In this document: in pieces, positions 32,765 to 45,466 of the stretch
How the letters are laid out: each line of letters starts with the position of its first letter
Numbering within the stretch: position 1 is the stretch's first letter
Assembly (NCBI GenBank): GCA_905250885.1
Contig: CAJNOQ010000451.1
Span: 1 to 50,217, forward strand
Source of the DNA: Didymodactylos carnosus
Taxonomy: Eukaryota; Rotifera; Eurotatoria; Philodinida; Philodinidae
Direction of reading: 5' to 3'
DNA length: 50,217 nt
Notes under the pieces: generated by a model
Database searches by the model: none
Told to the model about the DNA's origin: nothing
Seen by the model: only the letters and a program-made list of their open reading frames with translations
Position numbers and translations under genes: made by a program

Positions 32765-35700
32765 TTAATGCAGAAGACTAAATTGTTCACACAAACCTGC
32801 ACTCGTTTGCCATCGTTCTTTATTTAAACGTAAATTATCTTCCCATGGTCTCCGCAACGGTAGATGTCCAGTTTGATATGTTGTTGGTGTTGGTGTTGTT
32901 AACGGTCTTTGGACTTGTCTACAAATATCAAACATGCCATCAATAATAAAATACTGATGTATTGCGATATGTTTCTTACCCATTGGTATCTTCGTTAACA
33001 TTTCCCGATTCGTTTGATGAACCTGCTGATGATGGAGGTGAAGGTGATGGAAGAGGCGACGGACTTTTCAGTGGTACTGGAGATGCTGGTGCAGAAGTTA
33101 TATCACAGGACTTTATTATTTTTTCGAGCATATCACCCATAACAGAAAATGATGGTTCAACAATATATTGAATAAAGCCTAGGAAAAAAATAGATAGTAA
33201 TTATTTTTAAATGATATATAATAAGAATATTTCTTTTTTATTATACCTATTTGAGATTCAGCTACAAGCGTATTCTCACGATCACATAGTGGTGAACATG
33301 GTAAACCAAGTTCTTTTTCTTTTTCTCCCTATTAAAAAATACAAATAAATAATCGATAAAACAATTGAGATTAGGTTCTATACAGCACTCTCATTATCAG
33401 AAAACTATCCCCAAATTTTTATCTACTTTTTTTTTTGTCTGAGATATTTTTCCGAAGAAGTTAAACAGTATTTCTTAAATTTCTGACTTTTTAAGTTTCA
33501 CATTATTCAGAAAAACAAAATATCTAAAATTAGGCTTTTGTCGAGCGATGTCTTAGCTTCAATTTGGCATCAACCCAAGTGCTGTTGAAAATTCGCGAAA
33601 AAGACAAATATTTGTAAAGGGCAGAGTCACTTTCAAGATATAGCAGCGCTGGCATATAGTAAATATCTTGAGACTTCTAGCAAAACTCTCATAACTTTTG
33701 TTTAAAATATCGTGTCGAGTTGGGAGACGTCTCAATTTGCTCAGAAATGTTTGTTACACATACTGACATTTTTAAAAATGAATATTTCTGACTTTGATTT
33801 TCTATGAATATTACTCAATTCACGAAAAAGTCAAATGAATTAAGGCTTTTAAAAACTTTCCCAAAAGTTTTCCAGATCCATTATTGTGAAGCCTAGATTA
33901 TTCGATATATTGTACTATCTGTTGATATGCTTAATTCAATATCGACTTTTAAAAAAATTTTGTATTTCTGATGAGAAAGCTTCATAATAATGAGTTTCCA
34001 AGATAAATGAAAAAATGAACACTCACATCGAATTCAATTTATCATTCTGTTATCAAAATTTTGAATAGTTCCATTGCCTCTTTTTTCTCAATAAAATTTT
34101 ATCAATTTACATAGGGTGATCCAAAAGTTCTCGAAACTGTTAAAACATTATCCAAGGAAAACAGATTCTATTTATCAATCTACCACAAATATTGGAGGTT
34201 ATCAAGACGATGTTCGATACAAATCTGCATCTTCTAAATCCACTTTTGAAACGTCTGTGTTATATTCATGACAAGTATCGAATTCAGTACTCTGGTTATT
34301 GAGGCAGTTCAAATGTTTTGTTAAATATTAAAACTTAGAAGTTTGAAAGTGGTTTATAGCTATTATATGATAAAATCATTGCCGATGAGATACACATGTA
34401 CGATCGCATGACTGAATCAAAACCATGATTAGTAGGAAAGGGGAAAGTCCTCCAACTATCGTTAAAAGGCAACAACACGAAAAAGCAACAACGTTGATCA
34501 TCTTATTTATGGCAACTGATTCACTTATTCATTGAATACAATCTGAGGATATCCGTTATGCTATTGATTATTTTAATGAATGTTTAACACCACTAGTTAA
34601 AAAGTTATCGAACAAAACATCAACATGAGAAACGCATGTTATCAAATTCCATCATGACATGCACAACTGCATGTGAAAAATATTGTTATTAACGTATCGT
34701 AAAGAAGGAAAACAAAACATGTATGACGTATTCAACCCACGTTACTCTTCCGACGTATGGCTTCTCAGTTACTCAGATAGACTAGATAAATATACAGATG
34801 TAGAAAGTTTAAGTAAACTGATAACCAAAGTACTGAATTCAATACTTGTCATGAATATAAAAAAGACGTTTCAAAAGTGGATTTAGAGGATGCAAATTTG
34901 TATTCAACATTGCGTTGATGACCTCCAACGTTTACGGTAGATTGATAAATAGAATCTGTTTTCCTTGGATAATGTTTTAACAGTTCCGAGAACTTTTAGA
35001 TCATCCTATATACTAATTAATCAATATATTCTACCTGTTTGAAATATTCTTCTAACAAATTTTCTGTCCAACTATGGTGGATATGCCATGGTTTTCCAGG
35101 ATGACTAATATCTGCACAATGTAGCACCAAAGCAAGTGCTTTCGATTTTTCAATACTAGAATAATTAACAAATATTACTGTATAAAGATATAGAATATTT
35201 CTATATTTAATATCATCTTACTTTTCTGGCATACTTAGTAAACCTTTCATATTTTTTAATTGTGTAAAATGAAAACTCATATCAGTAGCTAACACCATAT
35301 CAATAACGAGTTGACGAAAATCTCTAGAATATAGAAAAGAAAGAAAATTTGAGAATGAACAAGGACTTTTATTTTAAAAAAATTACTAAATAAATTTGTC
35401 TAGTTATTTAAATATGTTATCATACCTATATTCTTCATTGCTAAACTCTGAAACGATATTATAATCATCAATTCTCATTAAACGAAATGCTGCACTAACA
35501 TGATGATTTTCTAGGACGGCTCGATCATTATAGATTAATGCAACATCGGATCTATGAGAATAAAAAAAAATCAAATAATTTATTTACTACTAGTCAATAT
35601 TAATAGAGAGATAAATGTTATTACTTTGATTGTACATGAAAACTATTTGTTGTTCCCGTATGTTCAAAGTCGTGTATAATCGCTGCTACGAACATGGCAA

Positions 35701-38700
35701 ACAATTCATGATCAGTAAGCCAATTCTAAAAATAATTTTAATAATAGACAATATTTGTGTCTAGTCAAATTAATTAGTTACTAATCTGTAAAATGATAAA
35801 AAATTCAAACCTCTACCATTAACCCACTGGAATACACTATCTGATATGTTGTTTGTAATACATCGGCCGCATGAATTAAGTTATGATAAGGATTATGATA
35901 TTTACTATAGCCCATTTCCATTTGTTCTAAGAAATTTTGTAACGAAGTTAGTGACACCTAGAAGAAAAAATAAGCATATTTTTGTTTACCGACTATGTAT
36001 GTAGAGAAGATTTGATTATAATTTGCTGGTATGTACAAAATAGAGTGGTATGTTTTTTGAATAACTCTCACAAAAATAGCTGAACTCTTATTCGGATTTC
36101 AGGAGACCTTAGACCACATTTTTATGAGAAAAAGCATTGGAAAAACCTAAGCAGGTTCCTAGAGAGTTTCTGAAACCAGTTTAAATCCCCAAAAAGTTAA
36201 AAGTTTTTTCATGATCAGCGATAGGCCCGTATTCTGTTCAAGTAAGATGGTGGTGCGACAGTTGATTTTCCAAAAATTCTGATCTCGTAATCATGATTAA
36301 AGATAGCCTTAAAAAAATTCATGATACAGATCTAATCGATCATCCCATGGCAAGTTTTTTTTCACGGAAAGAAACTAAGTTTTACTAAAATAATCAATTT
36401 TTGATCATTTTCATTTAACAATAAAAACGATTTTGATATTTAAACTAGATTTGGTCGTACTGCATAAATTTGTTTTACAATTGCTTTTTAGTTACAGAAA
36501 GGTTCAAGCCTCAAAAATTTGAACTGGCCCCTACTATGCGCTGTTAGACTGTCTTTCTGTAATTTCTCTCTGAAAGCGGTTGAGAATATAATAATTCAAA
36601 GATAAACTTATTGTCAACATTTTTTATGAATCACGCGAGTTTACTGCAGTTAAAGATACAAAATGTCCAAGGTGGCCCAAAAGAAAGTTACTCCCTCTGT
36701 ATTTATTGGGTTTCTTGTGTGCAAATGTAATGGAACTTTTTATCGGTCAGCTTAGTCGGGTAGAGTAAAGATCTCTGGACAAAATGAGACGTCTCCCAGC
36801 TCTCTACCAGCTTTTGTCATGAAACAGCATTCAATTTACGGAAGGCCCTAAGAGCGTATCTTTCTTGTTTTCCCGTTAATTGTCCTGATTCTGGTAGTAT
36901 GGGACCTTCAGTAAACTGAATACTGTTTCATGAGAAAAGCTCGTACAGAGCTCAGAGACATCTTAGTTTGTCCAAAAAGCTTTGCTCTACTGAACTAAAC
37001 TGGTGGTAAAACATTCAATCAATCATATTTGTACACAAGAAAGTCAATAAATATGGTGGGGGTAAGTTTTTCTTGGACCACCCTGTATGTATATATTCTC
37101 AACTCAATTGAGAGCAAAATTCAAGAAATATAGTCTAGAGGATTGCGCGCAGTTCAAGTTTCAACTTTTGCTAGTTCAAGTTTTTAAGATTTGAACTTTT
37201 CTGTAACTAAAGACTGTATAATATTAAAAAATTTATAACTTATCCAAAATCGAGTCGAAATACTTCAAAATTTTGAAGTATACTCTATTTTAGTTGCTTT
37301 CCATGCTTATGCGATCCAAACTGCAGAAAAAGATCTGCTTATATTTTTTCACTTTTTCGGAAATCCCTGTGAAATCCAAGACGTTTTCTATGAATTTATC
37401 GCACGTTGAGTTTTATTAATTTTGTTTTATTAAATTCTAACCACATACGTGAAGTTTATTAGGTAAATTGTAACGTTGCATCAATTCAAATCCAACATAT
37501 CTTAAACTTTGTCCATTAGTAAATTCATTTATAGCAAACACATCAAAATTCCATTCATTAATTGTCTTAAATATTGAAAAAAAGTTTGTTTCTTGAGAAT
37601 CATACGTTTTCATATTCATCAATGAAGCCACAATAAGAAAACAAACACAGTACAAGAAGCTCGAATATTTAGAATACCCTCAACATGCAGGTGTTTATCA
37701 AATATGCTTGATCTTTTTTCTTATGCATGCAGTTGTGCTGTGTAGAATGAAGCTGAATAGCACAGACATACTCGATCATAGCAGAATGTGCCTATTTTTT
37801 GTGTTGTGAAAAATTAACATTATACAAAAACTAATAAAGATAGAAAAGCTTATATGCAAAAAGCTAACTAAGAACAAATGACCTAGTATTCAATGTAGGA
37901 TGGGGTATCAACGATTTACACTGACAATAATTCAGACTACCTCTATCTAAGGGAGTATAATAGACCAATTATTTCCACTACCATTACATAGGGAACAAAG
38001 TAGAGATACCTTTGATTATGTACTACGGGATGTTTACGTTAGTTGAGGAGTGCATGCAATGATAATGAGTGCTTACTTTGATCGAATGCTCCATATCGAT
38101 TCTAGTATGTGTCTGCGGAAATGCCAAAGATGTGCGCCGAAATAGCCTGTGACAAATAAGCAAAAGCAAGAAGAAGTGCACACAAACGAAAAAAAAGAAT
38201 TGTACATTATATTAACACTAAATGAAAGTTTACAAAGTTGAAAAAATTCATATTTTTATATTTGATTTAGAAAACGGTTTCTCTTGAAGATGAATAGCTA
38301 TAGGATTTTAAATCTCCTCCTGACCCCCTCCCCCCTCCAAAAAAGCCTGTTGTTGATACGGTGATAGATGCTACGATTAAACATAGCAAAAATCGTGCAA
38401 ACATTTATAAATAAGTAGACGAATAATACATTAGTGTATCAAAGCGACATGTTATATTTATTTCTTTTTTGTTAAACAAGAATTAAACATTGAATAAGTC
38501 ACATATATAATTACAATATCATTAATATTTTTTTCAAAGAACAGAAAGATACCTTAAATTTTATATCAATAGATAAACGCCTCAAATACCTAAAAACATG
38601 AAGGACTCAAACTAATATTATAAAAATAGTGGTGTTGTTAAAAATCATGCATCGATCAACATGCCATATAAAAATACTTTAATTTGTTAATGCAGATGTT

Positions 38701-41700
38701 CAATAGAAAACGAGCAAAAAAAACAAAAACTATATAATGAAGTTTAATTATCGTGCAATATTAGTTTTCCATATCAATGTGTACTGCATTATTATTTTAG
38801 ATAACAAAAAACGAGAAATTCGAACTAGCTTGCTTACTTCCTGATCTCATACCTTAACTTTAACACGTAATGACCATTTTTTTAAAATCCTTTTAGAGAG
38901 AGATAGCATAGAATAAAATTAGTACAGTTAGATTAAATAAAAAATATCTATATTATGTTTAATTAAAATAACACGACGAGGCTCTGTCATTATAATATAC
39001 ATTTTTCATACTTGCAATAACTGCAAAATAATAAAAAAGTCATTCTTCCCCTTTTTTTTAAGTTACTTTTCAAAGCTTGAAAATAGTTTTTTCATAAAAA
39101 TGAGTACCATTTCTATCAGTTGAAATTTTTAAGTATTTTAATCAAATACACTAACCTATCGACCATTATTCCAGCTCGAATAGCTTGTGCAACACTCTTA
39201 AATTTTGGTTTTTCTTCTGGACGTCGTTTCATTGTGGACATAGAACGTGTAAATGTCATTGCTAACCAGTCGCGCACTTCATTTGGTACACTATCTGGTT
39301 CTATTTCGGATAACACATCGTCTTCTTCCATAAGACGTCTAAAATGTTAAACAAAAAACACATTTTAATACAGACAATAAAACCTTATCTGTTAAACATG
39401 ACAAAAGATGCCTCTGTTACAATTTTAGCCGTCATTATCCTTCGTAAAGTCGTACGATCTACCCTGCATATCTTTCTGTTCACTAGAAGACTTTTAACAC
39501 TCACAACATACCCCCATTTTTCATACTTTATCGCCATGAACTATTTTTATGATCGGATTTGCATGTAACTTAAATAATTAAGCATTTAGTACAACAAATC
39601 GTGAAACAAGTTTATACATGATTACATATAAAATACGTTTTCTTTTAAAAGAATAAAAGATCTCACTTTTACTTGTTTCACGGTTCGAAAATTTGTTTTA
39701 TAGGAAAACTGATGATATAAAGTTCCTTTTTTTTATACAATGGAAATGTTTGTTTTTCTTAAAGTAAAACCCGATTTGCACCTTCAAGCAACTTTTCTCA
39801 ATAGAAAAACACGCAGGAAAAAATGTGTTTTCTGCTTTAAAATGTATTGAAGACTTTATGGAAAAGAAAAATTAAAATAAAAAAAGCTTTTTATCACTAA
39901 TAATGTAAGGTGCCGAAGAAAAAAAATCTACTTTAATGTTTGAAACGCGTGGGAACTACTAAAAATCGCAAAAAAAAGATTCCCTCTAAAGATAACCGCA
40001 ATAATCAAGATATTATATCATAGCTAAATATGAGAAATAAGAGAATGACTATTTTAAACTGAGAGAAATCTATCATGAGAAACAGGCTTATTCTTATTAC
40101 CAATTAGGCTGCAAGTTAAAAACTTGTACACAAATGCATGGATGTTGGTTGCTAGGTTATGCATGCACTCATGCACATTAATTAAAAATATCACACAAAT
40201 GAATATGAGCAATAGTATTGTACACCACAAACTCGATATTATCTTTCGTGACTGTTGATAATTTATAACGAGTATTCTGAATATTTTTTATTTTTTCGCC
40301 TAAGAAGTTTTTCGCTTTAAGCATTTAATTCTTTATATTTAATTCCAACCGAATGAGAATGGACTAATAGTATTTCATTTTCATCGGATATCCGTCTCAT
40401 TAAATTGCCTTGATTATAAATATCCATACACAATTTCTAATAAGGTTTCAAGCAAAAAATAATAATTTTCATACCCATTTTGCTTAAAAACATGTTGCTT
40501 TTTATTGCTAGAAAAGTTATTTATATCATTGAAACGCAACTCTTGGAAGATGGTCCACTTTATGAAAGGTAACATGAAAACAAAGCACAAATCTTACCTG
40601 GTTTCGTCCAAATGCGCACTTTCCAATACACGTGCCACATAGTCCAAATTCCGCATAAGATCCTCTTTTCGCACCAGTACATTGTGTTGAAGAGCAGCTA
40701 TAATCGTTCGTATTCTTAAAGATAAGATAATAAAACTGTTTAATCGAACTAAAATAACGTTACTATCATTCAAGGGAAAGGAATATCTAACGCATGTATG
40801 CTTCTGACAATTTCTCCGGATGTCCGATTGTATCAAATTCTGCACTATTGCGAGTCAGTTGCAGAATGTAGGTATACCGGTTCAAGTCTCTGAAGCTTAT
40901 CTAGAGTCTGTCAACTGTTCAAACTCGACGGCAAAACAGCAGTATATTATTCTCAATTTTATGAATATATACCTTTCTCCTCCACATTGTAAAGCGTCAA
41001 ATGACTCTGGTGGTGGTAAATCGTCGATTTTTGTTAAACCTGATACGTCTCGTTCAACAACAGTGCTACGAACTGGTTTCGATTTGATCGTAAATGGTGA
41101 TGTAAAGTTCTCTAAAAACGATAGCCAACGATTGAATAACGGATATATTAGTGTCATCATTTTACAATAATGGTATGGCTTCTCTATTCTTTTATAAATG
41201 TAATAAACAGAGCACTTCACACGTGTATAGTACATGTTTGTAATTAACAAAAGTAACATGTCAATAGATTTTTGGACTATGTATTTCTGAATTTTGCACT
41301 AGATACTCATGTTTTACTTCAGAATAGTAACGTGCAACTATGAATATAGAAAAAAAGATTTTCTTCCTTAACAAATCATCCGATATCTACTTTGAAATAA
41401 AAATTTAATTTCTTCCACAGATGGAAAAAACATTCGTTATAATCTGTTAATGAACCAACCAATCACGAAAATTAGGATATTCTAAACTATGGTCTAAACT
41501 TCTATGGTCAGACAATCAATTACTGAATAAAAAAAAATACATACATACGATTTATACTATGGTTTGTCTTTTCATTCATCTATAGTTTCGGCAGTGATAT
41601 ATCCTTTAGGTTTCCACTAAGACTGTTGATGTTGTCAAAAAACAAACAGACTATTTTTCTATCATCCGTCACTCTATAGCTATATACATTGTTTGACACT

Positions 41701-44700
41701 GACAAAACGTTAAAAGATAGGGTAATTATATATGTACATTTACAGTTTTTTTTTCGTTGTTTTTAGGTATTTTATTATCCTCTATAACTTCTTTTCTATC
41801 ATTTGTTTTCAATCATCAGTTATTCCGTTCTCTATCTTAGTTACCATCGTTTTTTTGTTTTGTTTATTACCTTAAATACAAACAACGGCACAATGAAAAA
41901 AAATTTTCGTGTTCGTTTACAATAGAGACTATACGCCCATAAGTGTCTTGTGTTTTAGCTTACTTTATATATACTAGAAATATGTTTGAATCAGAACACT
42001 TCGTCTAATAAAGAGAACATTCAATCCACCAAAGATTTGAAAAAATAAATTAATATTAAAACTCGTGAATTGATAATTTAATTAATTTTTTTAATTATAA
42101 ATGGATGACGAAACTACAGAAAAAAGGATAGTATTAATATTATATCCTAGTGCAGAACATTATCAAAAGCGCAATCTGTTTAGTTTATCTTTTTGGACGG
42201 TAACAACAATACAGTGATTTAAACAGATGTATCTATTTATAGAACAACCCAGTTCATTTTAATATAAACTTGACTACTAATAGTAAAAATTTAACTAAAT
42301 GATTTAGTGTCTAATGTCCATGTATAACTAACTCTTTAAAATCGATAATGATAGTTTATCTCTTCATTATAAAACCTATGTCATTTCTCCCTACAGTCAT
42401 GGTACAGAACACATATCTATTTATTATATTTTACTATACGTCATATCGGTTTTTTTTTGCTTGACATATCATAATATTGTATTATTAACATTGTTTTAAC
42501 GTTGTAAAATGTGTATTATCGTAATAACAGGCAGAAAAAGAAAGAAAAGAGAATTTTGGCATTTATGAAGAGAAAATATCATTATTAGCTAGCTAATTTA
42601 TTCAACAATATTAACAGAGATGATGTGCAACCTTTTGAGTTATTTTAATCTAATAATCGAAAAAAAGAAACAGATAGAACTTTTTTAGTCAACATTCTAA
42701 TTGTCTATAAGTATACATCAACAAACACTCCATATTAGACGAATAATAAAAGACAGTAAAATTTAACTGATACATAATGGAAATAGAAGTTCTAGTGCAC
42801 TCAATGAACTAACTTAATGACAATTAATGTATTTTTGTCACATTGGTATGTATACGGAAAATTTTGGTAAAGAATTCTATTACTAGTATAAGTTGTTGCC
42901 AAAAGTATTTGAATCAAAAATATTGCATAAAAATAAAATCAAACTGGAATCAGAAAAATATACAATATCCATGGCCTATGTAAGAAAATAGGTTTAAATT
43001 AAACTCAACATGCCATACCATAAGGTATGTTAATCTTTTTTGATTGAAAAAATAAACAACTAACAATATTCTGTTTAATATCCAATTTAATAGTTAAATT
43101 TATCTTGCTGAAATATTTTGTGGTCAAAAAACAGATTCAGTAAACAGGTCATCTCATTGTATCCATGACTAGTACTTACTTTTGATATAGGACCAAAGCG
43201 GCATTTCATTTTAAAATAGCGTAATGTGTATGAAACATAGGATAATGACAACGAACTCCCAAATGGTACTCAACGTGAAATCATATTTACCAAAATGAAG
43301 AGTTTATAGTAACAGACAAAATAGAAAACGCATAGATTGAAATTGAGGCTTCTTTTTCTGTTTTAATTTCTTCTCCAGACGAGTACCATTTAAACAATGT
43401 TTAAGTAAACATGTGTTTGTGTACACCATTTTACATACTAGAACTAATGACTGTTATCTTCAGTAAAAGATGAGACTGACACATGAAGCAACAAGATTTG
43501 ACTGGCATCTGAATACTTGTAAATGGAACTACTATTTTAACATACACTTTTATAGACACATATACACATTTTAATGATGTATATGCTACACATTATTGTT
43601 TAGGCTATATTACACTTTTATAGATTTAAACGATAGAGTCACCCAACAATATACTAAATATATTTAATTAAGAAATCATCTTTTTCGATCCTTCAAAGCC
43701 GTGCAAAAAGTAAGGGAGTTATAAAAATGACGTGCGGATGTAACTGAAACTAACAGTGTTACTCTAATTTAGAGTCATTAGTGCTGTTATTTTTCACTGT
43801 CTGACAATAGAAATCTCGATTGTAGAATAGTATTTTGTTGATATGAACAGGGAGCAAAATAAAGTTAGTATAACTATATTCGACTTGTATTCTTCAGTGA
43901 TTATAATAACAATTTTGTGCTTATTTGCAAGAGAGATTGAAGGTGAATAAAAAAATCAGCTGTTAAAAAAGTAATACCATATGATATTTATGTTTCTCAG
44001 AACAAGCAAAAAAAAAATTCTAAAATATCTAAATGACAATGGTCCAATGATTTCTTCTTTATTAATAGTTTTTCTATTTTTATATATTTAATTATCTAGA
44101 TTATAATAACGTCATTCTATTCAGAGAATTAGATATGACCTATCTCAATTTCTCTATTATTTAGATTATTTATGAAAAAATACGTTACATAAATAATAGT
44201 GTGTTAAAAAATAATGTGTTCAAACACAGTTGAAAGTAGAAATCTGTTCAAAAAACGATATTCTACGAATTGATAACAAATTATCTCCCGTTTTACATAT
44301 TGATACATACCTAATTCGTCATAATTTTGTGCAGATCGACGATATCGGGATGGCGGTTTACTTGAGCCAGCAACTAGAAGTAAAAATAAAAACAATTTTT
44401 ATTTTGCAACTAAATCTTCGTCATTTATATATAATAGTCCATGAAAACTAGTGCAATAGAAATCTATAATATTCAGTACCTATACTAAGCATACTTCAAA
44501 ATTAAATAAAAACATGTGAAAATGATAAGATTTTTGATTGATAATAAGAAGCGTTATTTGATCAGACATGTAAAAAGGTTTAAAAAGTCATAATTCATAA
44601 GAAAAATACTATATATCTCGTTCGATTCTCTTTTTACATAATATACAACCGCATATATATTGTGCCACAAATATGCACATCTGTTTTATATGTATCTTTC

Positions 44701-45466
44701 TAACTGAGATACATTTAATAAAGCATGGATTTGTAAATCATGATTCATTTCACAGCTGAGATATAATTTCTATAAGAATGATGTGTTCATACATTATCCG
44801 CATAAGTTTGAAAAGTACCATTTAGTGCATTATCATACACAGTTAAAGTTTGCATCAAAGTTTGTTGAAATGTTTTTGACAGATTTCATTCGTTCGTACA
44901 ACGACTGAAAGACATCATTCTTGTGTATAATTATTTAAATGTTTTTCAATAATTGCATAAAGCGGATATAATTAAGGATGATGAGATATTGTTTGTAACC
45001 GGTTTGCATGATTAATTTAATATAGGGTTAAAACAGAATGATTAAGTGACGGATGAATAATTCTATGACAGTTTCTTTCCTTCTATCATCACTCTTAAAC
45101 AAATTATATCTCAATTGAGAGCCAACATTTACAAAACCATATCTCGATCTATTAAACGTCTGACAGGTGGAAAAACGCAGCTTTATGTATATTTTTCCCT
45201 TTTCAAATTAAAATATTTAATTGAATAAGTATCTCAGTTGAGAATGAAAAATGTAACTCAGGTAGTATGTAGCTGTTTTAAATTAATATCTTTCCACTAA
45301 AAAATACAACAAGTTAATTATTATTTCTGTGTACTTACTAACATCATTAAATATATAAATCTCTAATATATATGTGTCGAAAGAGTTTCTTACCATTTAT
45401 AAATGTTCCATCTTCCATTCTTACTAAGATTCGTCCATTTGTTGTTTGATAAAATTTTACATCCAT
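32765..45466 (-). CDS. PDE1: PDE1-like calcium/calmodulin-dependent cyclic-nucleotide phosphodiesterase
   Basis: Sixteen minus-strand exons join in phase to 626 aa: 45466-45394, 44373-44311, 41111-40973, 40844-40792, 40748-40598, 39338-39156, 38146-38077, 37565-37449, 35957-35811, 35725-35625, 35551-35426, 35323-35222, 35155-35035, 33328-33247, 33178-32980 and 32918-32765. PDE1 hallmarks are NLDYVARVLESAHLDETR, the stretch DSVPNEVRDWLAMTFTR, EEKPKFKSVAQAIRAGI and the C-terminal NKERWQ. The catalytic core has YHNLIHAADV (proton donor H308, metal ligand H312), HDFEHTG (H350, D351), ADISHP (D457) and SQIGF (nucleotide-binding Gln508). PDE1 enzymes hydrolyse cAMP and cGMP in the cytosol and are switched on by Ca2+/calmodulin through the N-terminal region. 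Residues 1-110, which should contain that region, are poorly conserved, so calmodulin control is inferred. The 40748/40792 junction (a 43-bp intron) is the least certain. Two introns carry foldback elements. Confidence 0.94.
34114..35006. mobile_element. ~893-bp foldback element with Tc1/mariner-like ends in a PDE1 intron
   Basis: The ends are inverted repeats: GGGTGATCCAAAAGTTCTCG at the left against the complement of CGAGAACTTTTAGATCATCC at the right. They are flanked by TA on both sides (34112-34113, 35007-35008), the Tc1/mariner target signature. The inverted similarity continues about 190 bp inward (AAAACATTATCCAAGGAAAA, GATTCTATTTATCAATCTAC). No transposase remains; the 67-codon frame at 34683-34886 is not recognisable. 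It lies between PDE1 exons 13 and 14 and should be spliced out. Confidence 0.85.
36460..37222. repeat. Outer inverted pair surrounding the 36.7-kb foldback
   Basis: TTTTTAGTTACAGAAAGGTTCAA-like sequence near 36485-36510, with GCCTCAAAAATTTGAACTGG, is mirrored by AAGTTTTTAAGATTTGAAC and TTTTCTGTAACTAAAGAC near 37172-37213. This suggests that the smaller foldback inserted into, or recombined within, an older palindromic element. Confidence 0.55.
36670..37084. mobile_element. ~415-bp foldback element in a PDE1 intron
   Basis: The left AGGTGGCCCAAAAGAAAGTT is mirrored by the right end AACTTTTTCTTGGACCACC-like sequence. Further mirrored pairs lie inside (TATTTATTGGGTTTCTTGTG against CACAAGAAAGTCAATAAATA, and GTCATGAAACAG near 36820 against CTGTTTCATGAG near 36920). 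Almost the whole element is one palindrome. A TA-type target site is possible but not clear at the left end. It lies in the intron between PDE1 exons 8 and 9. Confidence 0.8.
41112..44310 (-). other. Long second intron of PDE1
   Basis: A 3.2-kb AT-rich intron between exons 2 and 3. I found no coding signal, strong palindrome or transposon protein in it. Confidence 0.75.
44690..45245. repeat. Patch of TATCTC-N4-GAGA-type palindromic motifs
   Basis: AACTGAGATAC (about 44702), CAGCTGAGATAT (about 44754), TATCTCAATTGAGA (45107-45120) and GTATCTCAGTTGAGA (45229-45243) occur within the first PDE1 intron. They resemble the TCTCAAAAGAGATA motif repeated in the element at 30.8-31.4 kb, so this may be a diverged relative of that family. 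Confidence 0.5.

Noticed and set aside
40820..41170. 116-codon + strand frame over PDE1 exons 3-4
   Set aside because: It is antisense to PDE1 exons that fit the family and join in phase; the open frame is a shadow.
41112..41259. Extension of PDE1 exon 3 upstream to an in-frame ATG (start at 41160 or 41259)
   Set aside because: An acceptor at 41112-41113 joins in phase to two upstream exons (44311-44373 and 45394-45466) with clean splice sites and an initiating ATG. I preferred the longer model, though a shorter isoform remains possible.
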